DNA of 64,000 bases from 4572-123 sp964418755 (GTDB taxonomy: Bacteria > Desulfobacterota > Desulfobacteria > Desulfobacterales > 4572-123). A model generated the notes under the pieces. That model saw only the letters and a list, made by a program, of their open reading frames with translations, was not told the origin of the DNA and ran no database searches. Shown here piece by piece: positions 26,812 to 35,347 of this stretch. Numbering within the stretch: the first letter of the stretch is position 1; each line of letters opens with the position of its first letter. The position numbers and the translations under genes were made by a program. Location of the stretch: assembly GCA_964418755.1 (NCBI GenBank), contig CAYQNS010000002.1, positions 14,382 through 78,381 on the forward strand, given 5' to 3'.

Positions 26812-27760
26812 CAAAAAGTTCATAGTATCCCATGCGCCTTTTTATCACAATGGAAGCAAAATCTCCTCTACCGGCTATAATATCATGGGGGCGACCCTGC
26901 CTGCCGTACTGATGGGCATTTACATATACGGGGTGCCTGCCCTGGGCGTGGTGGCGCTCTCCATATCTTCGGCCATGCTCTGGGAACTGCTCATGAACAA
27001 AGTGATGAAGCTTCCGGTAACCATCGGTGACGGGAATGCAGCTCTCATCGGTATGCTTTTTGCCATGCTGGTTCCGGCCACCCTTCCCTGGTGGGCGGTC
27101 GTCACCGGAACTTTTACGGCCATTGTCATCGGTCAACAAATCTACGGCGGCATCGGCGGTAATCCGTTTAATCCGGTGATCGTGGCCCTTACCATCCTCA
27201 TGGTCTCCTGGAAGGATATCTTTGATTTTGACACTGCCCTGCTCAACTATGATTTTAATTTTGTAACCCTTTATCCTCTGGCAGCCCTGAAGCATTTTGG
27301 TTTGTCGTCAGTGGAAAGCTTTACACCCGGCGCACTTTTGCTGGGGCAGCAAACCGGCGGTATCGGTTCAACCTTCGGGCTGGGGCTTATCCTGGGCGGC
27401 ATCTACCTTATTATAAGAGGGTATATCCGCTGGGAAATATCCCTTTCTTTTCTGGGAGGCGTCCTGATCACCGCATGGCTCTTCCAGTTGTCTGATCCGG
27501 CTGTTTATGCGGGGCCTGTTTTTCACCTTTTGACCGGTTATACCCTTATCGGGGCTTTTTTCCTGGCCACTGAAAATTCTTCCTCGCCGGTTAATTTCAT
27601 CCCGATGCTGATTTACGGTGCCGGGGGTGGTATCATGGCGGTACTTATTCGTAATATCGGGGTTTATGTTGACGGCGTTCTTTTGGCTATTCTTCTTATG
27701 AACCTGGTTAATCCCATGCTGGATAAAATCAGACCCAAAGCACTTGGAAAGGTAGTGTAA
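26801..27760 (+). CDS. rnfD: Rnf complex subunit D
   Basis: This integral membrane flavoprotein subunit of Rnf has 319 residues and about nine membrane segments. Typical pieces are GDGNAALIGMLFAM, GGIGGNPFNPVIVA and the C-terminal NLVNPMLDKIRPK. The start is the ATG at 26801 with GGAGG six bases upstream; longer open frame upstream overlaps rnfC and is not coding. I do not see the usual [ST]-x-A-T covalent FMN motif at its expected place, where the sequence reads ESFTPGALLLG, so the flavin link in this protein is uncertain. Confidence 0.93.
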   Translation: MMNNKKFIVSHAPFYHNGSKISSTGYNIMGATLPAVLMGIYIYGVPALGVVALSISSAMLWELLMNKVMKLPVTIGDGNAALIGMLFAMLVPATLPWWAVVTGTFTAIVIGQQIYGGIGGNPFNPVIVALTILMVSWKDIFDFDTALLNYDFNFVTLYPLAALKHFGLSSVESFTPGALLLGQQTGGIGSTFGLGLILGGIYLIIRGYIRWEISLSFLGGVLITAWLFQLSDPAVYAGPVFHLLTGYTLIGAFFLATENSSSPVNFIPMLIYGAGGGIMAVLIRNIGVYVDGVLLAILLMNLVNPMLDKIRPKALGKVV

Positions 27761-27761
27761 A

Positions 27762-28352
27762 ATGCGCGAAATGATAAAAATGGTAGTTGTTCTTACCATT
27801 CTGAGCTCTCTTTCAGGGGGCCTTCTGGCGGCGGTACGCAATGGCACCAAAGACAGGATTGAAAATCAGCAGCTTCAGATGGTTAAGGGGCCCGCCATTC
27901 GTGCAATCCTGGAAGGCTGTACAAATGATCCCGTGGCCGATCGTTTTAAACTCAAGGACGACGCCACGGAAAGAAGCTTTTTTATCGGTATTTTTAACGG
28001 CAAACATGAAACCATAGCTTTTGAAGCCAGCGGCAAAGGGTATGGCGGCGATGTCGGTCTGATGGTGGCCGTCAATCTCACAAACGACAAACTGGTGGGC
28101 GTCGGCGTTACCACCCACAGTGAAACGCCGGGACTCGGTGCCAAAGCAAAAACCGACCCTGCTTTTTCAAAACAGTTTAAGGGAGCTTCGATCCTGGAGC
28201 CTTTCAAGGTGACCAATGACGGTGGAGTAATCAATGCCCTCAGCGGTGCAACAATCACATCTAGAGCCGTTTGTGCGGCCGCCACTGAGGCAGGTCGAAT
28301 TTACCAGCGGCTTAAACCCCAAATCAGCGATAAATTAAAGAGCTTACCCTAA
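27762..28352 (+). CDS. rnfG: Rnf complex subunit G (covalent FMN)
   Basis: This 196-residue subunit has an N-terminal membrane anchor (about 5-25) and a periplasmic FMN-binding domain. The FMN attachment motif S161-G-A-T164 (NALSGATITS) is intact, with T164 the expected phosphoester-linked residue. GYGGDVGLMVAVNL and THSETPGLGAKA are also typical. It begins one base after the rnfD stop. Confidence 0.94.
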   Translation: MREMIKMVVVLTILSSLSGGLLAAVRNGTKDRIENQQLQMVKGPAIRAILEGCTNDPVADRFKLKDDATERSFFIGIFNGKHETIAFEASGKGYGGDVGLMVAVNLTNDKLVGVGVTTHSETPGLGAKAKTDPAFSKQFKGASILEPFKVTNDGGVINALSGATITSRAVCAAATEAGRIYQRLKPQISDKLKSLP

Positions 28353-28365
28353 CAGGGAGATCAAA

Positions 28366-28959
28366 ATGGCCAAATCGATTGTTCAGGAATTTACCAAGGG
28401 GCTGTGGAATGAAATACCGCCGTTCAGGCTGGTACTTGGTCTCTGCCCTGTTCTGGGTGTTACAACGACAATGGAAAACGGGCTCGGTATGGGGATTGCG
28501 ACCACATTTGTCCTGTTATGCTCCAATGTTCTGGTTTCGGCCCTGCGCAGCGTTATTCCCGCCAAGGTAAGGATTGCCTGCTTCATCATCATTATCGCCA
28601 CCTTTGTGACGGTGGTCGAACTTCTCATGCAGGCCTTTGCGTACTCACTGTTTCTCAAGCTGGGTATGTTTATCCCGCTGATCGTTGTCAACTGTATCGT
28701 GCTGGGGCGGGCCGAGGCATTTGCCTTCAAAAACAACATGGTTCTGTCCATGGCCGACGGTCTGGGCATCGGCATCGGATTTACCCTCAGTCTGGGCGCC
28801 CTGGGAGCCGTTCGCGAGATTCTCGGTACAGGCACATTTTTTGGTAATGCACTGTTCGGCGCATCTTTCCATCCGTTTGTCTTTATGGTCCAGGCACCGG
28901 GCGCCTTTGTATGCCTGGGCCTGATGCTCTGTTTCATGAACATGGTCGGGAATAAATAG
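28366..28959 (+). CDS. rnfE: Rnf complex subunit E
   Basis: This 197-residue six-helix membrane subunit is related to RnfA; the two form an inverted pair that holds a membrane-embedded iron-sulfur centre. The conserved cysteines lie in LGLCPVLGVTT near residue 27 and IVVNCIVLGRAEAFA near 108. The ribosome site AGGGAGATCAAA precedes the ATG. Order C-D-G-E-A is that of canonical rnf operons. Confidence 0.95.
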   Translation: MAKSIVQEFTKGLWNEIPPFRLVLGLCPVLGVTTTMENGLGMGIATTFVLLCSNVLVSALRSVIPAKVRIACFIIIIATFVTVVELLMQAFAYSLFLKLGMFIPLIVVNCIVLGRAEAFAFKNNMVLSMADGLGIGIGFTLSLGALGAVREILGTGTFFGNALFGASFHPFVFMVQAPGAFVCLGLMLCFMNMVGNK

Positions 28960-28975
28960 ATTTAGGAGAAAGTAA

Positions 28976-29551
28976 ATGGGCGACTACATTGTCCTTATCA
29001 TCAGCTGCATTTTTGTAAATAATATCCTGCTGGCCCAGTTTTTAGGAAACTGCCCTTTTTTTGGTACCTCCAAAAAGATGGAAACCGCGGTGGGCATGGC
29101 CATGGCCGTCATATTCGTTCTGGTTATGGCCGGAGCCATTACTTGGATGGCCGAAACCTTTATTCTGCAAAAGTTCGGCCTGGAATTTTTACGCACCATC
29201 GTATTTATCCTGGTCATCGCGGCTCTGGTGCAATTCGTGGAGATGTTTTTGAAAAAAAGTATTCCGGCCCTGTACGCCGGACTGGGTATCTTTCTACCGC
29301 TGATCACCACCAACTGTGCCGTCATGGGGGCCTGTCTGATCAACATCAAGGAAGAGTACACCTTTGTCCAGACTTTGGTTGCGTCTTTCAGCTACGCGTC
29401 CGGTTTCGGCCTGGCACTGATTCTTTTTGCCGGTCTGCGGGAACGGATACTGCTTGCAAGGGTACCCAAACCGCTTCAGGATACCTCTATTGCGCTTATT
29501 ACCGCAGGTATTATTTCTCTTTCCTTTTTTGCCTTCAGGGGAATGGTGTAG
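28976..29551 (+). CDS. rnfA: Rnf complex subunit A
   Basis: This 191-residue six-helix membrane subunit has the RnfA motifs NNILLAQFLGNCPFFGTSKK and LITTNCAVMGACL that carry the cysteines of the intramembrane cluster shared with RnfE. It is preceded by TAGGAGAAAGTAA. It is normally followed by rnfB. Here the stop is followed after 11 bp by a methyltransferase gene and no RnfB ferredoxin-type subunit is encoded in the rest of the window. Confidence 0.95.
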   Translation: MGDYIVLIISCIFVNNILLAQFLGNCPFFGTSKKMETAVGMAMAVIFVLVMAGAITWMAETFILQKFGLEFLRTIVFILVIAALVQFVEMFLKKSIPALYAGLGIFLPLITTNCAVMGACLINIKEEYTFVQTLVASFSYASGFGLALILFAGLRERILLARVPKPLQDTSIALITAGIISLSFFAFRGMV

Positions 29552-29562
29552 GAAAATTACAG

Positions 29563-30120
29563 ATGGCCGAACATGTATGCCCGGTATGGGTTGGATATCT
29601 TCTGGCCAGCCCTTTGAGAAAAATATTCCAGAATCCTGACAAAATACTTTCCGCCTACGTAAAAGAAGGTATGAAGGTTCTGGATATTGGTTGTGCAATG
29701 GGTTTTTTCAGTCTTCCCATGGCCCGGATGGTAGGTTCCGGCGGCAAGGTAATCTGTGTGGACATCCAACCTAACATGCTTTCATCTTTAAAAAAAAGAG
29801 CTGAAAAAGCCAAAATGGCGCAAAGGATTGAAATGCGCCTTGCCAATCGTGATTCCTTTTGCATTGATGATTTGAAAGGCAAAATCGATTTTATTATAAC
29901 CTCCGCGGTTGCCCATGAACTGCCTGACCCTTTACTTTTTTTTTCTGAAACATGGGAAGTCTTGACGGAAAAGGGGACATTTTTACTGACGGAACCGTCC
30001 GGTCATGTTTCCAAAAAAAAGTTCAAAGCAACGATTTCAACGGCCGAAGCCCAGGGGTTTAAAGTCATGAAGAGGCCCCGGATAAAGCGCAGTCACAGTG
30101 TTTTACTGGGAAAGGCTTGA
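29563..30120 (+). CDS. SAM-dependent class I methyltransferase
   Basis: This 185-residue protein has a Rossmann methyltransferase fold: motif I VLDIGCAMGFFSLPMARMVG near residue 40-58, acidic VICVDIQPNMLSSLKKRA and a post-I DFIITSAVAHELPDP. The substrate is unknown; it is of the UbiE/Methyltransf_25 type. It starts 11 bp after rnfA in the same direction and so is probably the last gene of the Rnf operon, sitting where rnfB usually is. Nothing in it resembles RnfB: it has no ferredoxin cysteine motif. Confidence 0.85.
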   Translation: MAEHVCPVWVGYLLASPLRKIFQNPDKILSAYVKEGMKVLDIGCAMGFFSLPMARMVGSGGKVICVDIQPNMLSSLKKRAEKAKMAQRIEMRLANRDSFCIDDLKGKIDFIITSAVAHELPDPLLFFSETWEVLTEKGTFLLTEPSGHVSKKKFKATISTAEAQGFKVMKRPRIKRSHSVLLGKA

Positions 30121-30144
30121 TTCAACACTTCCTGCCGCCATTTG

Positions 30145-30780
30145 CTAAATCTCTATTATCCTGCCGACACCGCCTTGAATGTATTTATCCGGATAAAGTT
30201 TTTTGATTTTATCACTAAACCGGGTGCAGTGGGTAGGACAGATCCAATCAATTTTTTTGATCAGATTAAACGTTTGAAAGCCATGCAGCCCGCCGATAAT
30301 AGCAGAAACATCACCAAATTGTTCGGCGACGGTAAAAATCTGGTCAACACCGGGGTGTGAGCATCCTGCAATGACAATAATTCCGTCCTTTTGTTTTACC
30401 ATAAGGGACTGTTCGATCCCCGCCAATGTACCGGTTGACCAGATGTTTTCATGAATCATGCGACTTTTCTCGATCCGTATCACTTTAGTGTTTTGATCAG
30501 GATTTTTAAATCCTGCAGGCGCATAAACCGGCACGTTGTTTATTGCCAGGAATTGGGGAAGTCCTCCCGTGTGATCCCAGTGATGATGGGATATAAAAAT
30601 CTCATCGACCGCCATGGGGTCGATATTCAGTTGCTTGATATTATAAAGAAGCAAACTCCCCTTTGCCCCGGTATCAAAAAGTATTGTTTTTCCGAATACT
30701 TCAGCCAGACAGGCAAAGCCCCAGTCGGGTTTTAAATTTTTATTCCATGTTGTATTGTCATATAGAATTGTAATTTTCAT
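30145..30780 (-). CDS. MBL-fold metallohydrolase
   Basis: This 211-residue metallo-beta-lactamase-fold protein has the metal motif H65-x-H67-x-D69-H70 (SHHHWDHTGG), FDTGAKGSLLL, AGCSHPGVDQI and GGLHGFQ, which place it with COG1237-type proteins related to the archaeal methanopterin-pathway dihydropteroate synthase-like enzyme. The true reaction in bacteria is unknown. AGGAAAAA precedes the ATG. It is convergent with the Rnf operon, ending 24 bp past the methyltransferase stop. Confidence 0.85.
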   Translation of the reverse strand: MKITILYDNTTWNKNLKPDWGFACLAEVFGKTILFDTGAKGSLLLYNIKQLNIDPMAVDEIFISHHHWDHTGGLPQFLAINNVPVYAPAGFKNPDQNTKVIRIEKSRMIHENIWSTGTLAGIEQSLMVKQKDGIIVIAGCSHPGVDQIFTVAEQFGDVSAIIGGLHGFQTFNLIKKIDWICPTHCTRFSDKIKKLYPDKYIQGGVGRIIEI

Positions 30781-30884
30781 TTTTTCCTATCTTTTGTTAA
30801 AATCCATTATCTAAAAATCAATCAAAATTCACGATGTCTGAATTGATAATTTTTTTAATTTTGGTATCGCTTAAATCAAATCTA

Positions 30885-31379
30885 TCAAATCCTGAAGTTG
30901 TTGGTTACAAATTTCTGCTTGTAGGATTCGTGCCAGCCGGCAGGTACCGGGAAATCGGCATATAACTGTGAACGATCCGCCTCAAGAAACCGTCGGGTCT
31001 GATGCATAAAATCGGCAGCACACATAATTTTCCCATGTGTTTTCGATTTCAGCCCATCCAGCCAGGAAACCCCGGCCCTGCACCGCAACAGATGATGATC
31101 TATAATGCAGCAAGGTACTTTGTCGGCCAAGGCCGTTGCGCGCGTGTATGCATCATCGATTTCGTGATTCGGAAGCTGACGATATATGGGCGTATGAGAC
31201 AATCCGTGCGGCATGGTTTCCGAGAAGCTTATCCGGTCATGCGATTGACCGTTACAAGGATTAAATGGTTTTTCAAGGGCTGCAAACAGCTTGCGGCATC
31301 GATCCTCGATATGGACAACACAGCAAAGTCCTCTCACACCAAGGGATTCGGTTCCAAGAATTTCGATTCGCATGGACAT
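30885..31379 (-). pseudogene. Internally deleted UPF0282-like MBL-fold gene
   Basis: The N-terminus MRIEILGTESLGVRGLCCVV and the C-terminal half (VPCCIIDHHLLR, CAADFM, LEADRSQLY) match, from my memory of the family, the two ends of UPF0282/COG2248-type metallo-beta-lactamase-fold proteins of about 300 residues. The central part with the catalytic H-x-H-x-D-H motif is missing, leaving about 165 residues with no frame break. It is therefore probably inactive. The gene lies between the COG1237-type MBL gene and the GDSL esterase, all on the minus strand. The family assignment is recall and was not checked by alignment. It could also be a short divergent member. Confidence 0.5.
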
Positions 31380-31429
31380 GCCATTCGCTCTTTTTGCTAT
31401 TTTAAAAACTATTGCCGAAAAATTTACTT

Positions 31430-31987
31430 TCAGCGGCCCAGAGCCTGGACCACCCATGGCAGAATGTGTGCGGTGATGGCGGCATAGCCGGCTGCTGTGG
31501 GATGAATCCCGTCGAACTGAACACCGCCGGTTTCTTCCAGTGCCGGTCCGTTAAAAGATGGAATCAACACCAGATCAAGAGCCTGTGCCACGGCTGGATA
31601 AATCGCGGCAAATGCTGTTTCGATTTCCGCATCGCCCATGGAAGGCAACACCATGCCCGCTAATGCCACGGGGACGGCCCCGGCCGTGAGCCGCTGCACT
31701 ATGGTGGAAATCATATGACGGATCTGCTCCGGCATGGCTCCCATAAGGATATCATTAAGGCCGATTTCCAGTATGACAAGGTCGGGGGTGAAATCCGGCA
31801 CCCGGTGCATTCGGGCCATCAAATTCCGGCAGGTGTCCCCGCTGCACCCCGCGTTGATCACGTTGCAGCCAAACCCTTTTTTGTTTAAAAGGGCCTCCAG
31901 CCTCACCGGATAACTGTCCCGGGGCCCAACGCCAAACCCTTCCGTAAGGCTGTCTCCTAAGGCCACGATGTGGGTATTCGAACTCAT
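31430..31987 (-). CDS. GDSL/SGNH-family esterase (TesA-like)
   Basis: This 185-residue SGNH hydrolase has block I GDSLTEG with catalytic Ser13, the oxyanion Gly in INAGCSGDT, block III GLND with Asn78, and the catalytic Asp159 and His162 in DGIHPTAAGY. The layout matches TesA-type lysophospholipase/arylesterases, but no signal peptide is visible, so it is probably cytoplasmic. It heads the minus-strand group that includes the deleted MBL gene downstream. Confidence 0.88.
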   Translation of the reverse strand: MSSNTHIVALGDSLTEGFGVGPRDSYPVRLEALLNKKGFGCNVINAGCSGDTCRNLMARMHRVPDFTPDLVILEIGLNDILMGAMPEQIRHMISTIVQRLTAGAVPVALAGMVLPSMGDAEIETAFAAIYPAVAQALDLVLIPSFNGPALEETGGVQFDGIHPTAAGYAAITAHILPWVVQALGR

Positions 31988-32428
31988 ACTCTGCTTCCCT
32001 GTATGACATTGATGAGGGCGTAGGCCCCCTGTTATTTCTGCGATCTTTTACGGTAAGATTTTTTTCATCTTGAATATAAAAACAAAGCTATGCTATCAGA
32101 AAAGGATTGCGATTTCCATCGCAAATAAAAGATCTGTCAAATGTCAAATTGAGAACAAAATCATAACCCGGTCGGATTCAATGCTTTATTTTTATGACAT
32201 ACTGCCTGATTAGGGGCGCCTGTTGCCTGTTTGAAAACAGCGGTCCGGGGATTTGCTGCCGTGATTTTTAAAACGGTTGACAATGCCGTCCAACTATCAT
32301 TAATAGAATTATTTTTTTGTTGTCGGCAGAGCGTGCTGACAGGTCTTGCCGTTTAATTCAAATTTTTTACAAGTTCATCAATTTTAATTCAGGGGAAAAG
32401 TTCTCCAGGAGCAGAAAGGAGTTGTCTT
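31988..32428. other. Intergenic region, no gene seen
   Basis: About 440 bp between the divergent esterase and truncated cyclophilin genes. It is AT-rich with stops in all frames. I see no consensus promoter, strong hairpin or repeat apart from a weak GTCGGCA/TGCTGAC dyad near 32320. Confidence 0.5.
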
Positions 32429-32764
32429 TTGATAAAAATAGAAACCAGCATGGGTGAGATCATTTTGGAACTGTATGAAGCCGACAACGGGCTCAAGAAT
32501 GCGGCGTACTCCGTGGCCATGGCCCGTACTAGAGACCCTCACAGTGTCACGGCCCAGTTTTTCATCAACGTGAAGAACAATACTTTTCTGGACCATACCG
32601 CCAAAACCGACAAAGGGTGGGGGTACACGGTTTTTGGAAAGGTGGCCAGGGGACATGGTGTGGTCAATAAAATCAAGGCAGTATCAACCGGTAAAAAAGG
32701 TGGCTTTGACGATGTGCCCGTAGCGCCAGTGACCCTTATCAAGGCCGAGATCGTGGAATCGTAA
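32429..32764 (+). pseudogene. ppiB: Cyclophilin-type peptidyl-prolyl isomerase with internal deletion
   Basis: The 111-residue frame begins MIKIETSMGEIILELYE, the usual PpiB N-terminus, then jumps directly to ADNGLKN and continues with AMARTRDPHSVTAQFFINV and GWGYTVFGKV to the normal end. About 53 residues are missing after residue 17, including the FHRVI segment with the catalytic Arg. Full-length relatives have about 164 residues. The deletion keeps the frame, and the TTG start with AAAGGAG at 32416-32422 is intact, so a short, presumably inactive protein may still be made. Confidence 0.8.
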
Positions 32765-32909
32765 GTCTGGCTTTTGCGTTGATTGCCGGATAACCACCGG
32801 TTTCGCTGCCTCTTGGTGAGTATGTAAAAAGGCATGGAACTGTTTGCTTCAATGAAAATAAGGGGCAGTCATCTGTCCCGGACAAGAAATTTTAAAAAGA
32901 GGTTTTACA

Positions 32910-34391
32910 ATGGCCAGAAGAAATTTAAAAGCAAATTTTTCAACACGATCGGGGTTCGGTATCAATGCGTTTACAGACAACGAACTGGAGGCGATTCATT
33001 TTGCATCCCTTGAAGTGCTTCAAAGGACAGGAGTCAAGATTGAATCCGAAAAAGCGCTGGAAATTTTCCACGGGGCCGGGGCAAGTGTCGAGCAACACGA
33101 CGGTTATGGTATTGTCAAAATCCCGAATTATATTGTCGAGGACTGTATCCGCCGGGCTCCCAGAATCGGATGCTATTACGGCAGACGTCCTGAAGACGAT
33201 TATATTACCGATGGGGCCCGGGTCGGTTTTTCGGCAGGGTTCGGCGAACATGTCAAAATCATCGACCTGGATACAAAAAAGGTCAGGTCAACGGTAAAAA
33301 AGGATCTGGCAGCCATTACGCGGATTCAGGATTATCTGGATGTCATTACAATCGTAGAACGGGCCGCCTGTTCAGGCGATCAGCCACCGGCGACCCAGAC
33401 GCTGCATAATTACGAAGCCATGGTCCAAAATTCCAGCAAGCACTGTTTTTTAGGATTCGGATGCGGCAAAAATGCCGAAAAAATTATCGAGATGGCAAAA
33501 ATTGCCTCCGGCGGGGAGGATAAATTCAAAAACCGCCCCATTGTGACCGGCTTTGTCTGCCCGACCAGTCCGCTGACAATTATTCGGGACGGTTGTGAAA
33601 CCATCATGACATGTGCCGAAAACGGCGTCGGTATTGCCGTGATTTCCATGTCCATTTCCGGGGCATCTTCGGCCGCAACCCTGGGCAGTGTCGTGGTGCA
33701 GCATAATGCCGAAGTCTTAAGCGGCATCGTACTGGCCCAGCTCACGGCCAAGGGGACCCCATGCACCTACTGCGGATGCAGTACCATCATGGATATGCGA
33801 ACGGGCCTGTCTCCCGTGGGGGTCCCGGAAATGGGGCTGCTCAGCGTGGCATGGGCAAAGCTGGCCCAGTACTACCAGCTTCCCAGCCTGGTGGGCGGCT
33901 GCGGCTCGGACAGCAAGCTCCCGGACGCCCAGCAGGCTTATGATTTCAGTCTGACCGCCATGCCCGCGGCCCTGGCCGGTGCCAACATCATCTACGGTAT
34001 CGGTGCCATCGAGTCGATTCTCACCTTTGACTATGCCGCCATGATCATGGGGGCTGAACAGGCGGAAAGGATTATGCGGGTTGTCGGCGGGATTGACGTC
34101 AGCGATGAGGCCATGGCCCTGGATTTAATCCATGAAATCGGCCCCGGCGGTCAATTTCTCACCCATGAACATACCTACCGACACATGAGAGAGATGTCCC
34201 AGTCAAAGCTGTTTGACCGAAGGACCCGTGATGCATGGATGGATGCCACAGGCGGCATGGATATTGCGCAGCGCGCTTATAAAGAAGCCGGGCGAATCAT
34301 AAACGAGCATACACCGGCGCCCCTGCCCGAGGGCGCGGCAACAGCCATGCGGGCGATCATTAAAGAGTATGAAGCGGAGCTCGGGTTATAA
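32910..34391 (+). CDS. MttB-family (non-pyrrolysine) corrinoid methyltransferase
   Basis: This 493-residue protein of the trimethylamine methyltransferase family (Pfam MTTB) would transfer a methyl group from a quaternary or tertiary amine to a corrinoid protein. The frame is open throughout with no in-frame amber codon, so it is the non-pyrrolysine type typified by the glycine betaine methyltransferase MtgB. Family pieces include HFASLEVLQRTGVKIES near the N-terminus, GFVCPTSPLTI, GVPEMGLLSVAWAKLAQYYQLPS and IHEIGPGGQFLTHEHTYRHMR. No corrinoid protein gene is adjacent. AAGAGG precedes the ATG. The substrate cannot be told from sequence. Confidence 0.88.
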   Translation: MARRNLKANFSTRSGFGINAFTDNELEAIHFASLEVLQRTGVKIESEKALEIFHGAGASVEQHDGYGIVKIPNYIVEDCIRRAPRIGCYYGRRPEDDYITDGARVGFSAGFGEHVKIIDLDTKKVRSTVKKDLAAITRIQDYLDVITIVERAACSGDQPPATQTLHNYEAMVQNSSKHCFLGFGCGKNAEKIIEMAKIASGGEDKFKNRPIVTGFVCPTSPLTIIRDGCETIMTCAENGVGIAVISMSISGASSAATLGSVVVQHNAEVLSGIVLAQLTAKGTPCTYCGCSTIMDMRTGLSPVGVPEMGLLSVAWAKLAQYYQLPSLVGGCGSDSKLPDAQQAYDFSLTAMPAALAGANIIYGIGAIESILTFDYAAMIMGAEQAERIMRVVGGIDVSDEAMALDLIHEIGPGGQFLTHEHTYRHMREMSQSKLFDRRTRDAWMDATGGMDIAQRAYKEAGRIINEHTPAPLPEGAATAMRAIIKEYEAELGL

Positions 34392-34493
34392 ACCGGCTGA
34401 AAAATTCGGTACAACCTCAAGCCGTATGGGTATTTTTTTTCATTCCTTTCTGTAATTTATTATTTTCCGGCTTATCCGGGTGGATATATTTTA

Positions 34494-35129
34494 ATGACAG
34501 CACTTTTCACTATTTTTTTTACATCTTTTATAGTTGCCTTTTCAGGTGCCATGATGCCCGGACCGCTGCTTACCGTAACGATCAGTGAAAGCTCCCGGCG
34601 CGGTGCCGTTGCCGGACCCCTGCTCATCGTCGGGCATGCCATCCTGGAACTGGTTCTTGTAATTGCGCTGTTGTTCGGGCTTGCCCCTTTTCTTTTGAAA
34701 AAATATGTGTTCGTTATCATTGCTCTGGCGGGGGCGGTCGTGCTATTTTGGATGGCTTTTTCAATGTTGCGGGCACTGCCGGGCTTGAGCCTTCAGGTCA
34801 GCGGTGAAGAAACAGGAAAAAACAATCTGCTGATCACCGGCATACTGATGAGCCTTGTCAACCCCTACTGGATCATCTGGTGGGTGTCCATCGGTCTGGC
34901 GTATATCATGCATAGCCTGCGTTTCGGCAAATGGGGAGTCTTTTTTTTCTTTACCGGTCATATTCTGGCTGATTTTATCTGGTATGCACTCATTTCAATA
35001 GCCGTGTGGAAGGGGAAATCTTTTTTGAATGATCGTACCTATCGGTATCTTATGGCGGGGTGCGCTGTTCTTTTGTTTTTTTTCTCAGGTTTTTTCGCAT
35101 ATTCAGGATTCATGAAGCTTGCTGCTTGA
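34494..35129 (+). CDS. LysE/RhtB-family exporter
   Basis: This 211-residue membrane protein has about six segments. The N-terminal SGAMMPGPLLTVTISESSRRG and the LMSLVNPYWIIWWVSIGLAYI segment are typical of LysE-type amino acid or small-metabolite exporters. The substrate is unknown. It starts 102 bp after the MttB-like gene in the same direction. No regulator is adjacent. Confidence 0.85.
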   Translation: MTALFTIFFTSFIVAFSGAMMPGPLLTVTISESSRRGAVAGPLLIVGHAILELVLVIALLFGLAPFLLKKYVFVIIALAGAVVLFWMAFSMLRALPGLSLQVSGEETGKNNLLITGILMSLVNPYWIIWWVSIGLAYIMHSLRFGKWGVFFFFTGHILADFIWYALISIAVWKGKSFLNDRTYRYLMAGCAVLLFFFSGFFAYSGFMKLAA

Positions 35130-35208
35130 AGTTTGGTACTTGAAACTTGAAATTAGATAACACATTTGCATGCTTCTGTTTTTCAGGTTAAAGGTTACAG
35201 GTTTAATC

Positions 35209-35236
35209 CATCGTAGGGTGGGCTGTGCCCACCAAA
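35209..35236. repeat. REP-like palindrome, second copy
   Basis: GGTGGGC (35217-35223), loop TGT, GCCCACC (35227-35233). About 26 bp are identical to the copy between mraY and murD. The preceding 80 bp contain short repeats such as GCTTGAAG, ACTTGAAA and CTTGAAAT, similar in kind to those flanking the first copy. It lies in the 218-bp gap between the LysE and LUD genes. Confidence 0.7.
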
Positions 35237-35347
35237 TAGACTGCAAGATACATAGTCAAAAAAGTGTAATCACGAATGAACAGTTCCGCCGGGCTGTACT
35301 GGAAATGTTGTTTTAATCTTGTATGATTCTAATTTAAGGAGAAAAAA

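Noticed and set aside
32910..34391. Pyrrolysine-containing trimethylamine methyltransferase
   Set aside because: The frame has no in-frame amber codon and no pyl genes are seen, so it is the non-pyrrolysine MttB type.
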